Origin: Arthrobacter tumbae
GTDB taxonomy: Bacteria; Actinomycetota; Actinomycetes; Actinomycetales; Micrococcaceae
Assembly: GCF_016907495.1 (NCBI RefSeq)
Contig: NZ_JAFBCC010000001.1
Span: 868,001 to 932,000 of the forward strand
Reading direction: 5' to 3'
DNA length: 64,000 nt
Part shown: in pieces, positions 27,363-36,866 of the stretch
Numbering within the stretch: the first letter of the stretch is position 1
Layout of the letters: every line of letters begins with the position of its first letter
Notes under the pieces: generated by a model
Told to the model about the DNA's origin: nothing
Seen by the model: the letters and a program-made list of their open reading frames with translations, nothing else
The model's database searches: none
Program-made: the position numbers and the translations under genes

Positions 27363-28195
27363 GCACCGCCACAGCACACAACCCGCCCACAGGACGCAAC
27401 GCCGCCACAGCTCACACTGCTCCGTCTCAGCTTTCACTGATCCGCACGCATACGAGGGCGCAGCTCCTAGAGCAGCTGCGCATCCCGGTCGCGGTGATCT
27501 CGTCGGTGGTTTTTCCGGCGCTGGTGCTGATGTTTTTCGTGGTGCCGCAGTCGGCGGTGACGGCCAATCCGATGGCCTCGCTCGCATCGATAGCGCAGCT
27601 CGGCGTCTTCGGCGTGATGAGCGCGTTCCTGTTCAACTACGGAGTAGGCGTGGCCGAGGACCGCGCCAATCCGTGGAGCAGTTACGTCCGCTCCCTCCCG
27701 GCGGGACCGCTGCCCGGAATCCTGGCACGGGCGGTGACCGGGATGCTGTTCGCGTTCATGTCACTGCTGCCGGTCCTGATCCTCGGCGCCCTGCTCACCT
27801 CAGCGCCGGACGCCTTCACCAGCGGCGACCTGCCCTGGTGGAGGGTTCCCTTTGCTGTAGGGGTGTGGCTGTTGTGCGGGCTGCCGTTCCTGGCGCTCGG
27901 GCTGTTCATCGGGCACCTGTGCACCTCCAAGGTAGCCGTCGCGGTGACGCAGGTGGTGTTCTTCCCGCTGGCCTTTGCGGGCGGCATGATGCTTCCGCCA
28001 CTGATGTTCCCTGAGTGGCTCAACACGCTCTCGCTGTTCCTGCCTTCGCGTGCCGCGCGGGATTTGTCTGTCTTCGCGCTGACTGGCGAGGGGCTGCACC
28101 CGACCACCGTCGTCTGCCTGCTGGCCTGGTTGCTGGTGCTGGGAGCGACAGCCCTCTGGGCGGCGCGGCGCGACCAGGGTCGCCGCTTCCGCTGA
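27359..28195 (+). CDS. ABC-2 type transporter permease
   Basis: This 278-residue protein has a short cytosolic N-terminus and six membrane helices with the ABC-2 layout. The last loop contains the usual GGMMLPPLMFPEWLN motif before helix 6. It is the partner of the upstream ATPase (ATGA overlap). Substrate unknown. The gene ends 24 nt from the convergent SDR gene; no terminator was recognised between them. Confidence 0.92.
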   Translation: MSTATAHNPPTGRNAATAHTAPSQLSLIRTHTRAQLLEQLRIPVAVISSVVFPALVLMFFVVPQSAVTANPMASLASIAQLGVFGVMSAFLFNYGVGVAEDRANPWSSYVRSLPAGPLPGILARAVTGMLFAFMSLLPVLILGALLTSAPDAFTSGDLPWWRVPFAVGVWLLCGLPFLALGLFIGHLCTSKVAVAVTQVVFFPLAFAGGMMLPPLMFPEWLNTLSLFLPSRAARDLSVFALTGEGLHPTTVVCLLAWLLVLGATALWAARRDQGRRFR

Positions 28196-28219
28196 CCTCG
28201 CTTGCGTGCCCGTTCCCGC

Positions 28220-28912
28220 TCAGTCGAACGACGACGACGGCAGGTCCCGCTCCCCCGCAGCCATCGCATCCACAATCCGCCGGGCCACCGCATCCGGGTC
28301 CTTGCCCTGCGGCAGGCGGGGTGCCTGGCCATCGATGGGACGGGTAGCCAGGCCGGTCTCGGTATGGGGCGGACGCACGTCCAGCACGCGGACGTTACTA
28401 CGGCGCAGCTCGAGTGCCGCTGCCTTGCCGAAGGCGCTGAGGGCAGCTTTGCTCGCCGAATACGCTGCCATGCCGGCGGTGGGACTCTCGGCCACGACGG
28501 CACTGATCTGAACGACCTGCCCGCCCTTGTTCAGGCGTGGAACCACCGCCCGCAGAAGCCGGGCGTAACCCACGAAGTTGGTGAGGAGCAGCTCATCCAG
28601 GGTGTCGTCGTCGAGCTCTGCCAGAGCGCCGAACGCGACGACGCCCGCTGCGTACACCACGCCGTCCAACGGTTGGTCCCCGAGCGCATCAACGATTCCG
28701 GCCGGGCCGCCCGGCAGCGTGAGGTCAGCGGCGATGGAATGGGCGCCAAGCTGGCCGGCAAGTACACCGAGCTTCTCCTGGTCCCTGCCGCTGAGCGTCA
28801 CTTCCGCTCCTCTGGACTTCAGCTCCCCCGCAATGCGCGAACCGAGTTCACCTGTTGCGCCGACCACCAGGAAGTGTTTGCCGCTGATTCCGTTGCCATT
28901 GAGCTCATCCAT
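28220..28912 (-). CDS. Short-chain dehydrogenase/reductase
   Basis: This 230-residue Rossmann enzyme has the cofactor motif VVGATGELGSRIA (a variant of TGxxxGxG), the NAG-like VVYAAGVV, Ser in VQISAVVAESP and the catalytic pair Tyr-x3-Lys in YSASKAALS. It is a typical classical SDR using NADP(H). Substrate unknown. A TAGGCT box lies 6 nt upstream of the ATG. Confidence 0.92.
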   Translation of the reverse strand: MDELNGNGISGKHFLVVGATGELGSRIAGELKSRGAEVTLSGRDQEKLGVLAGQLGAHSIAADLTLPGGPAGIVDALGDQPLDGVVYAAGVVAFGALAELDDDTLDELLLTNFVGYARLLRAVVPRLNKGGQVVQISAVVAESPTAGMAAYSASKAALSAFGKAAALELRRSNVRVLDVRPPHTETGLATRPIDGQAPRLPQGKDPDAVARRIVDAMAAGERDLPSSSFD

Positions 28913-28918
28913 TGCCCG

Positions 28919-28924
28919 AGCCTA
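28919..28924 (-). promoter_or_regulatory. -10 box TAGGCT, leaderless-type
   Basis: On the minus strand TAGGCT lies 6 nt before the ATG at 28912. Confidence 0.55.
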
Positions 28925-28963
28925 GCAACCGGCCCTGACGGTTCCCTCGGAGTGCCCGGGCTG

Positions 28964-29656
28964 TCAGGCGGACCCCGGGCGGTTGCCCTGCACCCGCCCC
29001 TTCAACTGGCGGAGATCCTGCTCGGCGGCCTCACGGGCTTCCAGCTCATCGAAGGCCTCTTCGAGCTTCCCGGAGGTCGGGTCTGACCAGGCGAGTTCTT
29101 CCTGCGCAGCCTGCTGGTGCCTCAGTTGCCGGGCAGCCTGCTCCGCCTCGCGGGCAGCACGGGCGGTTTCCATGCTGTTGCCTGCTGAGGACGAGACCGC
29201 ACCCTGAACATTCAACGCTGCCTGCGTTGCACCGTGCTGCGCCCTGAGTGATTCGTAACGGACGGCGTTGTCCTGCAGGGAGGTTTCGAGCCGGTACAGA
29301 TCTGACTCCAGCGAGCGGAACTGCTGATCGACGTCGTCGCGTTGGCGGGTCAGGGTTTCGAGTCTCTTCTGAATCTCCAGGGCATGGCGCAATGCCGACC
29401 GGGCGGCGTCGTCATTGTTGTTCGCGACCGCCCGTTCCGCTTCGCGGTTGCACGCATCGAGATCCGCGGCTGCCTGCCGGGCAAGGGTGTCCACGCGATG
29501 GCGGACGGCGGCGAGGTCAGCGACGCTGCGGCGCGCGCGGTCGAGGTTTTCCTCCTGTTGCCGCTGCGAATCACCAAGCGCGGCGATCGGATCACCCGGT
29601 TCGACTGCGTTTCGGCGCGAGGCGATGATGCGTGAGATGCGGCGTCGGACGGACAC
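28964..29656 (-). CDS. PspA/IM30-like coiled-coil protein
   Basis: This 230-residue protein begins with a short basic helix and then is nearly all charged coiled coil (roughly residues 28-190), with an Ala/Gln-rich tail. Helix layout and length fit the PspA/Vipp1 family, which binds stressed membranes. The N-terminal amphipathic helix seen in canonical PspA is short here. It starts 5 nt after the stop of a membrane coiled-coil gene, and both lie directly behind hspR on the same strand. The family match is by architecture, so the call is moderate. Confidence 0.72.
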   Translation of the reverse strand: MSVRRRISRIIASRRNAVEPGDPIAALGDSQRQQEENLDRARRSVADLAAVRHRVDTLARQAAADLDACNREAERAVANNNDDAARSALRHALEIQKRLETLTRQRDDVDQQFRSLESDLYRLETSLQDNAVRYESLRAQHGATQAALNVQGAVSSSAGNSMETARAAREAEQAARQLRHQQAAQEELAWSDPTSGKLEEAFDELEAREAAEQDLRQLKGRVQGNRPGSA

Positions 29657-29661
29657 TGGCG

Positions 29662-30267
29662 CTATGCCCTCCGGGTGCCGGTGCCGTACGCGGCGTTCCA
29701 GGTCTTAAGCGCGCCGATCTCCATGGTGAGGCGGGAGGTGGCGCGTTCCAGTTGCCTGCTGCCGGTTTCCTGGTGCACCTCAAGCAGGGTGCGACGCAAC
29801 TGGGCCGACAGTTCGCAGAGGGAGTTGACCTGCTCGCCGATACTGCGCGCGAGATCCTCCCGCAGTGCCCGGTGGGGCTCCCGCTCAGCCAGTGCTATGC
29901 GCTCGCAGAGCACCGCTTCTGCCCGGGTGAGGTCATCAGCCGTTGCGGCCAGATCCCCGGCCGCGGACCCGTGCGCGATGGCGGCGGCAACTGAACGGCG
30001 CGTGGCCTCAGTGGATCGCTCCAGCTGGAGCCGGAGCCTTGCGAGTTCCCGTGCCGAAGCGTCCGTGGAAAATGACCGCAGCCGGCTGGAGCCCCGCTCG
30101 ATCCGGCGACGGAGGACTCCTGAGCGGCGGATGCGGCGCACGATCAGCCAGGTTCCGGTTGCAGCGCCGATCGCGAGGATTCCCAGCACAGCTCCACCGA
30201 AGAGGATGAGCTGAAGAACACCCTCCAGCAGGAATTCCGTGGCGTCAGCGAACTCTGAATCAGGCAT
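29662..30267 (-). CDS. Single-pass membrane protein with long coiled coil
   Basis: This 201-residue protein has one membrane helix (about residues 15-41, EGVLQLILFGGAVLGILAIG) followed by a basic stop-transfer patch and about 140 residues of cytosolic coiled coil. The start at 30267 is preferred over a longer frame because the hydrophobic segment then lies near the N-terminus. It sits 56 nt after hspR and 5 nt before the PspA-like gene. It may anchor the PspA-like protein, by analogy with membrane partners in other Psp systems. No family name recognised. Confidence 0.72.
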   Translation of the reverse strand: MPDSEFADATEFLLEGVLQLILFGGAVLGILAIGAATGTWLIVRRIRRSGVLRRRIERGSSRLRSFSTDASARELARLRLQLERSTEATRRSVAAAIAHGSAAGDLAATADDLTRAEAVLCERIALAEREPHRALREDLARSIGEQVNSLCELSAQLRRTLLEVHQETGSRQLERATSRLTMEIGALKTWNAAYGTGTRRA

Positions 30268-30323
30268 GTATACAAGTGTGCCGTGGAATTGCAGGTTGCG
30301 CCACGTGGGAGGCATCAGAGATG

Positions 30324-30746
30324 TCAGCGGGTTGGGTCTCCGCGCCAGATCATCAGCGCCTGGCTGCGCGGGCGGGGACGCTGGCCGCGGGCGAGGGTGA
30401 CGGTCTCGCCAGCCAGACCGGCAGCGAAGACACGGGTCGTCTCCGACCTCCGGCGCTGGGCGAGCTCATCCGTCAGCTCACTGACGCGGTGCTGAAGTGC
30501 AAGCACCTGGTTCTCCAGCTCAAGGATGCGCCGGATGCCCTCCAGCGACACCCCCTCCTGGGAGAGCCGCTGCACCTCACGCAGGACGTTGACATCGCGC
30601 TGTGAGTAGCGGCGGGCACGCCCGGACGCCCTGCTGGGGATAACGAGGCCCAACCGGTCGTATTGGCGCAGTGTCTGGGGATGCATGTCCGCGAGCTCCG
30701 CCGCGACGGAGATGACATAGATCGGCATGTTGATGTCAACAGTCAT
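30324..30746 (-). CDS. hspR: Heat-shock repressor HspR (MerR family)
   Basis: This 140-residue regulator has the MerR-type motif YVISVAAELADMHPQTLRQYDRLGLVIPSRASGRARRYSQRD near the N-terminus, then a coiled coil. In actinobacteria HspR binds HAIR repeats with DnaK as co-repressor and shuts off the dnaK operon and clpB. Three HAIR sites are found in this window. GGGGAGC precedes the ATG. It is the fourth gene of the operon and so feeds back on itself. Confidence 0.96.
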   Translation of the reverse strand: MTVDINMPIYVISVAAELADMHPQTLRQYDRLGLVIPSRASGRARRYSQRDVNVLREVQRLSQEGVSLEGIRRILELENQVLALQHRVSELTDELAQRRRSETTRVFAAGLAGETVTLARGQRPRPRSQALMIWRGDPTR

Positions 30747-30783
30747 GTGTTGCTCCCCTTCCGCTGCCTAGCTTTCCCACACC

Positions 30784-31779
30784 CTAGAGCCGTGCCTTCT
30801 CGGCCAGGTTGTTGCGCGGATCCGCATCCTTCGTAGCGTTCGAGAATGCCTCGACGGCGGCTGCGGCGTCCTTGTTCAGATTCTGCGGAACAACGATGTC
30901 GATAGTCACCAGGAGATCGCCCGTTACCTTCGATGTCTTCACGCCGCGGCCTTTGACGCGCAGAGTCCTGCCCGAGGGAGTGCCCGCCGGGACCTTGACC
31001 GTGACCTTTTCGCCGTCCAAGGTGGGCACCTCCACCTGGGCTCCGAGCGTTGCTTCCGGGAAGGTGACCGGCACATGCACCCGGATGTTGTCGCCGTCGC
31101 GATGGAAGAAGGAGTGTGGTTTCACATTCACGGTGACCATGAGATCGCCGTTGCCCACGGGCCCGCTCTGGCCCTTTCCGCGGACACGCACTTTCTGGCC
31201 GTCGCGGATGCCGGCGGGGATGCGGACGTCAATGACTTCGCCCGACGGTTCACGCAGGCCGATGGTGGTTCCGCGGATGGATCCTGCGAAGGAGATAGTG
31301 GTGCTGGCGGTGCGGTCCGCGCCCTTGCGGGGCGGTGCCTGGTAGCCCGGAAAACCGCCGCCGGACGAGTAGCCGCCTCCACCGCCGAACAGGTCGGCGA
31401 ACTCCGGTGGCAGGTTGGTGCCGCCGCCGAAGCCCCCGCTGCGCTGACGCTCCGCCGACTGGCCGAAGAGGTTCCCGAAGACGTCGTCGAAGCCGGCGCC
31501 CCCGGCTGGTCCGCCGGGACCGCCCGCGGTGAAGCGGGCCCCGCTTCCCATGGCTCGGACTGCGTCATACTGCTGGCGTTCCTCGGGGTCGGACAGCACC
31601 GAATAGGCCTCGGAAATGTCCTTGAACATCTTGTCCGAGCCGCCGGTGCTCTGGTTCTGGTCCGGGTGGTGTTTGCGCGCGAGCTTCCGGTAAGCCTTCT
31701 TGATGTCGGCGTCGGAGGCGTCCTTGGGCACACCAAGAATCTTGTAGAAGTCCTTGTCGACCCAATCCTGACTAGCCAT
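30784..31779 (-). CDS. dnaJ: DnaJ/CbpA-type co-chaperone without zinc finger
   Basis: This 331-residue J-protein has a J domain with the essential HPD in [10 protein letters not shown], a Gly/Phe-rich linker (about 85-150) and two C-terminal substrate domains. There is no CxxCxGxG zinc finger and no cysteine at all, so it is a class B J-protein although it sits in the dnaK operon, where class A is usual in many other bacteria. It stimulates DnaK ATPase and delivers substrates. It lies between grpE (89 nt, with a hairpin) and hspR (37 nt). Confidence 0.95.
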   Translation of the reverse strand: MASQDWVDKDFYKILGVPKDASDADIKKAYRKLARKHHPDQNQSTGGSDKMFKDISEAYSVLSDPEERQQYDAVRAMGSGARFTAGGPGGPAGGAGFDDVFGNLFGQSAERQRSGGFGGGTNLPPEFADLFGGGGGYSSGGGFPGYQAPPRKGADRTASTTISFAGSIRGTTIGLREPSGEVIDVRIPAGIRDGQKVRVRGKGQSGPVGNGDLMVTVNVKPHSFFHRDGDNIRVHVPVTFPEATLGAQVEVPTLDGEKVTVKVPAGTPSGRTLRVKGRGVKTSKVTGDLLVTIDIVVPQNLNKDAAAAVEAFSNATKDADPRNNLAEKARL

Positions 31780-31832
31780 CTGACCCCTCCCTTCTAAAAA
31801 TTTTCAGGTTGCCGATTCGTGGAAGCCTTGCC

Positions 31833-31860
31833 GCCATCCCCTCCGTGCGGAGGGGATGGC
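31833..31860 (-). other. Intra-operon hairpin between grpE and dnaJ
   Basis: A perfect 12-bp stem (GCCATCCCCTCC and complement) with a GTGC/GCAC loop lies 9 nt after the grpE stop. It has no T run after it, so it is more likely an mRNA stabiliser or partial attenuator than a full terminator. Confidence 0.7.
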
Positions 31861-31868
31861 GAGCTCAG

Positions 31869-32531
31869 CTACTCGGGAACAGCAACAATTACCTGCGCGG
31901 CACGCAGCACGCGGTCGTTCTTCCTGTAACCCACGCGGAGGATTTGGCTGACGCTGTCGAACTGGACGTCGGCGCTCGGCTGCTGGATGAGGGCTTCATG
32001 GATGTTCGGGTCGAACTCCACTCCGGTCTCGTCGATGCGGGACAGACCGTAGGTCTTCAGCGCATTCTCCAGCTTGGCGGAGATTGCCGCGAAGGGCCCA
32101 TCCGCGAGGTCCCCATGCTGCCGCGCGGCGTCGATGTCGTCGAGAACCGGCATCAGCGAGTTCAGGACCCCGATCACCGCCATGTCCCGTGCGACATCCC
32201 GGTCACGCTCCACACGCTTGCGGTAGTTGATGTACTCCGCCTGCAGGCGGAGGAGATCGTTCCGGAGTTCAGCCTCGCCATCGGTGGAAGCCGCTGGGAC
32301 TTCCTCGCCGGCCTCATTGAGGATGGCTTCTGCCTGAGCCAACGCGTCGGGCCCATCAGCGGCAGCTTCGGGCTCCTGACCGGCGCCCGCTGAGGGTGCC
32401 GATCCAGTGTCCTCAGTGCCGGCAGTGCCGTCCTGCTGCCCACGGACCTCGCCGGTTTCCGGGTCGATCTTCCGGTTGTCCCGGAAACTGACGGGCTCCT
32501 GGTGCTCTTCTTCGTTTCCGTGGTGAGGCAT
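31869..32531 (-). CDS. grpE: Nucleotide-exchange factor GrpE
   Basis: This 220-residue protein has an acidic disordered N-terminus of about 80 residues, a long dimerising helix (LRLQAEYINYRKRVERDRD), and a C-terminal beta-domain. The signature DNLxxAL is replaced here by VLDDIDAARQHGDL, as in other Actinobacteria. It exchanges nucleotide on DnaK and acts as a heat sensor. It starts 2 nt after the dnaK stop. Confidence 0.96.
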   Translation of the reverse strand: MPHHGNEEEHQEPVSFRDNRKIDPETGEVRGQQDGTAGTEDTGSAPSAGAGQEPEAAADGPDALAQAEAILNEAGEEVPAASTDGEAELRNDLLRLQAEYINYRKRVERDRDVARDMAVIGVLNSLMPVLDDIDAARQHGDLADGPFAAISAKLENALKTYGLSRIDETGVEFDPNIHEALIQQPSADVQFDSVSQILRVGYRKNDRVLRAAQVIVAVPE

Positions 32532-32533
32532 GG

Positions 32534-34408
32534 TTACTTCTTCTCGTCTTCGTCAACGACCTCGGCGTCAACGATGTCCTCGTCGTCAGCCTTGGTGCCG
32601 TCTTCGCTCGGCTCACCGCTGGGGGCAGCACCGGGACCGGTGGCGCCTTCCTGCTGTGCCTGGGCGTAGATTGCTTCGCCGAGCTTGCTCTGCGAAGCCT
32701 GGAGCTTCTCGAAGGCGGCCTTCACCTCATCATCATTGTCCTGGGTTTCCAGGGCCTTCTTGAGGGCGTCGACGTCGGCCTGAACCTCGGTCTTGACCTC
32801 TTCCGGCAGCTTGTCCGAGTTATCGGCAATCAGCTTGTCGGTTGAGTAGGCCAGTTGCTCGGCGCCATTGCGGGTGTCAGCTGCCTCGCGGCGCTGCTTG
32901 TCTTCGGCAGCGTGCTCCTCGGCGTCGCGGACCATGCGGTCGATGTCTTCCTTGGAGAGCGAGGAACCACCGGTGATGGTCATCGACTGTTCGGTGCCGG
33001 TGCCCTTGTCCTTGGCGGACACGTGCACAATGCCGTTGGCGTCGATGTCGAAGGTCACCTCGACCTGCGGTACACCGCGCGGCGCGGGGGCAATACCCGT
33101 GAGCTCGAAGGTACCCAGCGGCTTGTTGTCCCGGGTGAACTCGCGCTCGCCCTGGAAGACCTGGATGGCAACGGAGGGCTGGTTGTCATCCGCGGTGGTG
33201 AAGGTTTCGCTTCGCTTGGTGGGAATGGCCGTGTTGCGCTCGATCAGGTGGGTCATCACACCGCCCTTCGTCTCGATGCCGAGGGACAGCGGGGTGACGT
33301 CAATGAGGAGAACGTCCTTGCGCTCGCCCTTCAGCACACCTGCCTGCAGGGCTGCACCGACTGCAACGACCTCATCCGGGTTGACGCCCTTGTTGGGCTC
33401 CTTGCCGCCGGCAAGTTCCTTGACCAGTTCGGAGACGGCCGGCATGCGGGTGGAACCGCCGACAAGCACGATGTGATCGATGTCGGCGACCTTGATGCCG
33501 GCTTCCTTGATGACGTCGTTGAACGGCTTCTTGGTGCGGTCCAGCAGGTCCTTGGTGAGGTCCTGGAACTTTGCCCGGCTGAGGTGCTCGTCCAGGTGCA
33601 CCGGGCCGTCAGGGGTGACGGAGAGATACTGCAGGGAGATGTTCGTCGAGCTGGCTGAGGACAGTTCCTTCTTGGCCTGCTCAGCGGCTTCCTTCAGACG
33701 CTGCAACGCGATCTTGTCCTTGGACAGGTCTGCACCCTTCGCCTTTGCCTGCGCGAGGAGGAAGTCAACGACGCGCTGATCCCAGTCATCGCCACCAAGG
33801 CGGTTGTCGCCGGAGGTGGACCGGACCTGGATGGTGGAGAAGTCATCCTCGTCCTTGCCGACTTCGAGGAGCGAGACGTCGAACGTACCGCCACCGAGGT
33901 CGAAAACCAGGATAAGCTCATCTTCCTTGCCCTTGTCCAGGCCGTAGGCGAGCGCTGCAGCGGTGGGCTCGTTCACAATCCGCAGGACGTTGAGGCCTGC
34001 GATTTCGCCGGCCTCCTTGGTGGCCTGACGCTCGGCGTCATTGAAGTAGGCGGGAACGGTGACGACGGCGTCCGTCACCTTTTCACCCAGGTAGCTCTCG
34101 GCGTCGGTCTTCAGCTTCTGCAGAATACGCGCGGAGATTTCCTGCGGTGTGTAGGTCTTGTCATCGATCTGTTTGGTCCAGTCGGTCCCCATGTGGCGCT
34201 TGACGGAGGCGATGGTGCGGTCGATGTTGTTGACAGCCTGGCGCTTGGCGATCTCGCCGACCAGAACTTCGCCGCTCTTGGAGAAAGCGACAGTGGACGG
34301 CGTGGTGCGGGCGCCTTCCGCGTTGGCGATGACGGTGGGCTCGCCACCTTCGAGCACGGAAACGACGGAATTGGTGGTTCCGAGGTCAATACCTACTGCA
34401 CGTGACAT
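32534..34408 (-). CDS. dnaK: Chaperone DnaK (Hsp70)
   Basis: This 624-residue Hsp70 starts with [19 protein letters not shown] (phosphate loop), has [17 protein letters not shown] and the hydrophobic linker [14 protein letters not shown], a substrate-binding domain and a lid. The acidic end VVDEDEKK is a variant of the usual C-terminal motif. It heads the operon dnaK-grpE-dnaJ-hspR. Two HAIR sites bracket its promoter. It is also the co-repressor of HspR in studied relatives. Confidence 0.98.
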   Translation of the reverse strand: MSRAVGIDLGTTNSVVSVLEGGEPTVIANAEGARTTPSTVAFSKSGEVLVGEIAKRQAVNNIDRTIASVKRHMGTDWTKQIDDKTYTPQEISARILQKLKTDAESYLGEKVTDAVVTVPAYFNDAERQATKEAGEIAGLNVLRIVNEPTAAALAYGLDKGKEDELILVFDLGGGTFDVSLLEVGKDEDDFSTIQVRSTSGDNRLGGDDWDQRVVDFLLAQAKAKGADLSKDKIALQRLKEAAEQAKKELSSASSTNISLQYLSVTPDGPVHLDEHLSRAKFQDLTKDLLDRTKKPFNDVIKEAGIKVADIDHIVLVGGSTRMPAVSELVKELAGGKEPNKGVNPDEVVAVGAALQAGVLKGERKDVLLIDVTPLSLGIETKGGVMTHLIERNTAIPTKRSETFTTADDNQPSVAIQVFQGEREFTRDNKPLGTFELTGIAPAPRGVPQVEVTFDIDANGIVHVSAKDKGTGTEQSMTITGGSSLSKEDIDRMVRDAEEHAAEDKQRREAADTRNGAEQLAYSTDKLIADNSDKLPEEVKTEVQADVDALKKALETQDNDDEVKAAFEKLQASQSKLGEAIYAQAQQEGATGPGAAPSGEPSEDGTKADDEDIVDAEVVDEDEKK

Positions 34409-34474
34409 GCGTATTTCCTTTCAGCGAGTCGGCGGCCCTGTGGCCATCAACCAGAAATTCGGGATTCCGCCCAG

Positions 34475-34495
34475 ATTGAGCGTTCTGCACTCAAC
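34475..34495. promoter_or_regulatory. HAIR operator 1 at dnaK
   Basis: The site reads ATTGAGC, 7 nt, ACTCAAC (11 of 14 bases match CTTGAGT-N7-ACTCAAG). It touches the -10 box and lies downstream of it on the minus strand. Confidence 0.85.
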
Positions 34496-34521
34496 TGTAC
34501 TCAGCATCATTCATGTGTCAA
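34494..34521 (-). promoter_or_regulatory. dnaK operon promoter
   Basis: On the minus strand a perfect -35 TTGACA (34516-34521) and a -10 TACAGT (34494-34499) are separated by 16 nt. The promoter sits between the two HAIR operators and gives a leader of about 80 nt. Confidence 0.78.
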
Positions 34522-34527
34522 ACCAGA

Positions 34528-34548
34528 CTTGAGTCGATATCGCTCAAT
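34528..34548. promoter_or_regulatory. HAIR operator 2 at dnaK
   Basis: The site reads CTTGAGT, 7 nt, GCTCAAT (12 of 14 match). It lies just upstream of the -35 box. Confidence 0.87.
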
Positions 34549-34637
34549 TCAAGATCAGAGCGCGACGACGATGCCCCCAGTTCCCGGAAATCCAGCGGCT
34601 CGGTCCTCTTTCGTGCTGTCCCATCGGATCAGTGGAT

Positions 34638-36833
34638 TCAGTGGGAATGTCTAGACGTTCCCACTGAATCGGGCGTTTCGCTGGGAGTGTCTGCCCTGTG
34701 AGCACCGCCACCAGTCGCCGCGCCGCCGTCGTGCTTGGCCATTTTCGAAGGCCACCAGATCTTCGGCCCGATGTCATACGCCAGCGCCGGAACCAGCAGC
34801 GACCTCACAATCACGGTGTCGAGCAGCACGCCGAACGCCACGATGAAGGCGATCTGCGCAAGGAACAGGATGGGAATGACGCCCAGGGCCGCGAACGTAG
34901 CCGCCAGCACAACGCCCGCGGAGGTGATGACGCCGCCTGTGACACCGAGTCCGCGAAGGATTCCGGGCCGCGTTCCGATGCGCAGCGACTCCTCCCGCAC
35001 GCGTGTCATCAGGAAGATGTTGTAGTCAACGCCGAGCGCCACCAGGAACACGAAGCCGAAGAGCGGAACAGAGGCGTCCGCGCCGTCGAACCCGAGCAGG
35101 TTGTTGAACACGAGCGCTGAGACACCGAGCGCAGTCGCGTAGGACAACACCACCGAGCCGATGAGCAGCAGCGGCGCCAGGACGGACCGCAGCAGCAGCA
35201 TGAGGACCACAAGGATCACCACCAGGACGATGGGGATGATCTTCGTCAGGTCCGCCTGTGCGGTCTCGTTGGTATCGAGGGCAACGGCGGTCACTCCGCC
35301 CACCAGCACCTCGGGGCTCACCGCGTCCAGGTCGGTGCGCAGCTGCTTGACCAGTTCCTCCGCCTCCGCGGAGTCGGCCTGGTAGCCGAGCGTGGCCCTG
35401 ACCAGCACGTTGCCATCGCGGACGACGACGGCGCCCGCCCCCTCAGTGACAACGGTCGCCTCGGCGACGCCCTCCTGTCCTTCAAGGACGTCGAGCACGG
35501 CATCTTCCTGCCCTTCCGGCGCGATGATGGTCAGCGGACTGCCGGCACCGGCGTTGAAGTGGCGGGCCAGCGCATCCTGGCCGTCCACCGCGTTGGACGG
35601 TGTCAGGATCAGTGAAGACTGCGGCACACCCGAGGCCTGGAGTTGAAGAAGCCCAAGCGAACCAGCCACAAGCACCAGCAAGGAAACGATCCAGACGGGT
35701 CGGGAAAACCGCGAGATCAGTCCGCCGACCCGCTTCCAGATACCGCGCAATCCTTCGAGACCGGTGACGTTGCGACCGTGGACACCGGCCGGATGGGTAC
35801 CGGCCTTGGGCCGCAGGGGCCAGAACGCGCTTCGGCCGAAAAGCAGGAGGAACGCGGGCAGGAGGGTCAGCGCGGCCAGCAGGGAGAAGACAATGCCGAT
35901 CGCGGCAATGGGGCCAAGGCTGCGGTTCGAGTTGAGGTCGGAGAACAGAAGGCACAGCAGCGCGAGGATCACCGTGGCGCCGGAGGCGATGATCGGTTCC
36001 ACCGAGGCCCGGTAGGCAACCTTCATGGCATCCCACTTCGAGCTGAACTCGGTGAGTGCCTCCCGGTAGCGGGCAACCAGCAGCAGTGCATAGTCCGTTG
36101 CCGCGCCGATGACCAGGATCGACAGGATCCCTTGGCTCTGCCCGCTCAGCTCGATCCAGCCCCACAACGCAAAGGCATAGACGAGCAGGATTGACGTCGC
36201 AAGCGCGAAGACGGAGGTGAACAGCACCAGGAACGGCAAGAGGAGCGCGCGGTACACGGCCAGCAGAATCACGAACACGGCTGCCAGAGCCACGGCGAGA
36301 AGGATGCCGTCAATGCCGCCGAACGCACTCACCAGGTCAGCAGTGAAGCCCGCCGGCCCGGTGACGTAACCCTCGGTGCCCGCGGGAAGCTCAGCCTCAA
36401 GCACCTCGCGGAGTTCGATGACCACCTCACCCAGTTCCGCGCCGTCGGACACTGAGGCAATGTACTGGATGGCGAGGCCATCCTCCGAAGGGATGGGACC
36501 GATGACGGCGGGTTGCCCCTCGGCGGCAGGCTCAAGGCCCGGCACCTCGGTCAGCTGGCCGGCAAGCTCTTCATACTGGGCAAGCTCCTGCGGAGGAATC
36601 TCCGTCTCTGACTCCACCACAATCACGGCGGGCACTGCCGTCGATTCCGTAAACGCCGCCTGCAGCTCTCCAGCCTCCGTTGACTCGGCGTTGGCCGGGA
36701 GGAAGGACGCCTGATCGTTGCTGGAAACCTCCTCCAGCTTGCCGAACGTGGGACCGCCGAAGCCGGCACCGATGAACCACAGCACCACGATGAATGCCGG
36801 GAAGAACACCCGGACCCACTTCTTGTTGAACAT
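34638..36833 (-). CDS. MMPL/RND-family exporter
   Basis: This 731-residue protein has the twofold RND layout: helix 1, a large outside loop, five helices, then the same again (about 12 helices in all). Motifs such as GAATDYALLLVARYREAL and GVDYNIFLMTRVREE are the MMPL hallmarks with the proton-relay Asp-Tyr pair. The ATG at 36833 has GAGAGG 6 nt upstream; a frame start at 36878 is longer without homology. It is divergent from a MarR regulator that probably controls it. The substrate may be a lipid or drug; unknown. Confidence 0.93.
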   Translation of the reverse strand: MFNKKWVRVFFPAFIVVLWFIGAGFGGPTFGKLEEVSSNDQASFLPANAESTEAGELQAAFTESTAVPAVIVVESETEIPPQELAQYEELAGQLTEVPGLEPAAEGQPAVIGPIPSEDGLAIQYIASVSDGAELGEVVIELREVLEAELPAGTEGYVTGPAGFTADLVSAFGGIDGILLAVALAAVFVILLAVYRALLLPFLVLFTSVFALATSILLVYAFALWGWIELSGQSQGILSILVIGAATDYALLLVARYREALTEFSSKWDAMKVAYRASVEPIIASGATVILALLCLLFSDLNSNRSLGPIAAIGIVFSLLAALTLLPAFLLLFGRSAFWPLRPKAGTHPAGVHGRNVTGLEGLRGIWKRVGGLISRFSRPVWIVSLLVLVAGSLGLLQLQASGVPQSSLILTPSNAVDGQDALARHFNAGAGSPLTIIAPEGQEDAVLDVLEGQEGVAEATVVTEGAGAVVVRDGNVLVRATLGYQADSAEAEELVKQLRTDLDAVSPEVLVGGVTAVALDTNETAQADLTKIIPIVLVVILVVLMLLLRSVLAPLLLIGSVVLSYATALGVSALVFNNLLGFDGADASVPLFGFVFLVALGVDYNIFLMTRVREESLRIGTRPGILRGLGVTGGVITSAGVVLAATFAALGVIPILFLAQIAFIVAFGVLLDTVIVRSLLVPALAYDIGPKIWWPSKMAKHDGGAATGGGAHRADTPSETPDSVGTSRHSH

Positions 36834-36866
36834 GCGCAACCTCTCTGGAGTATCTCTGCCGCCTAC

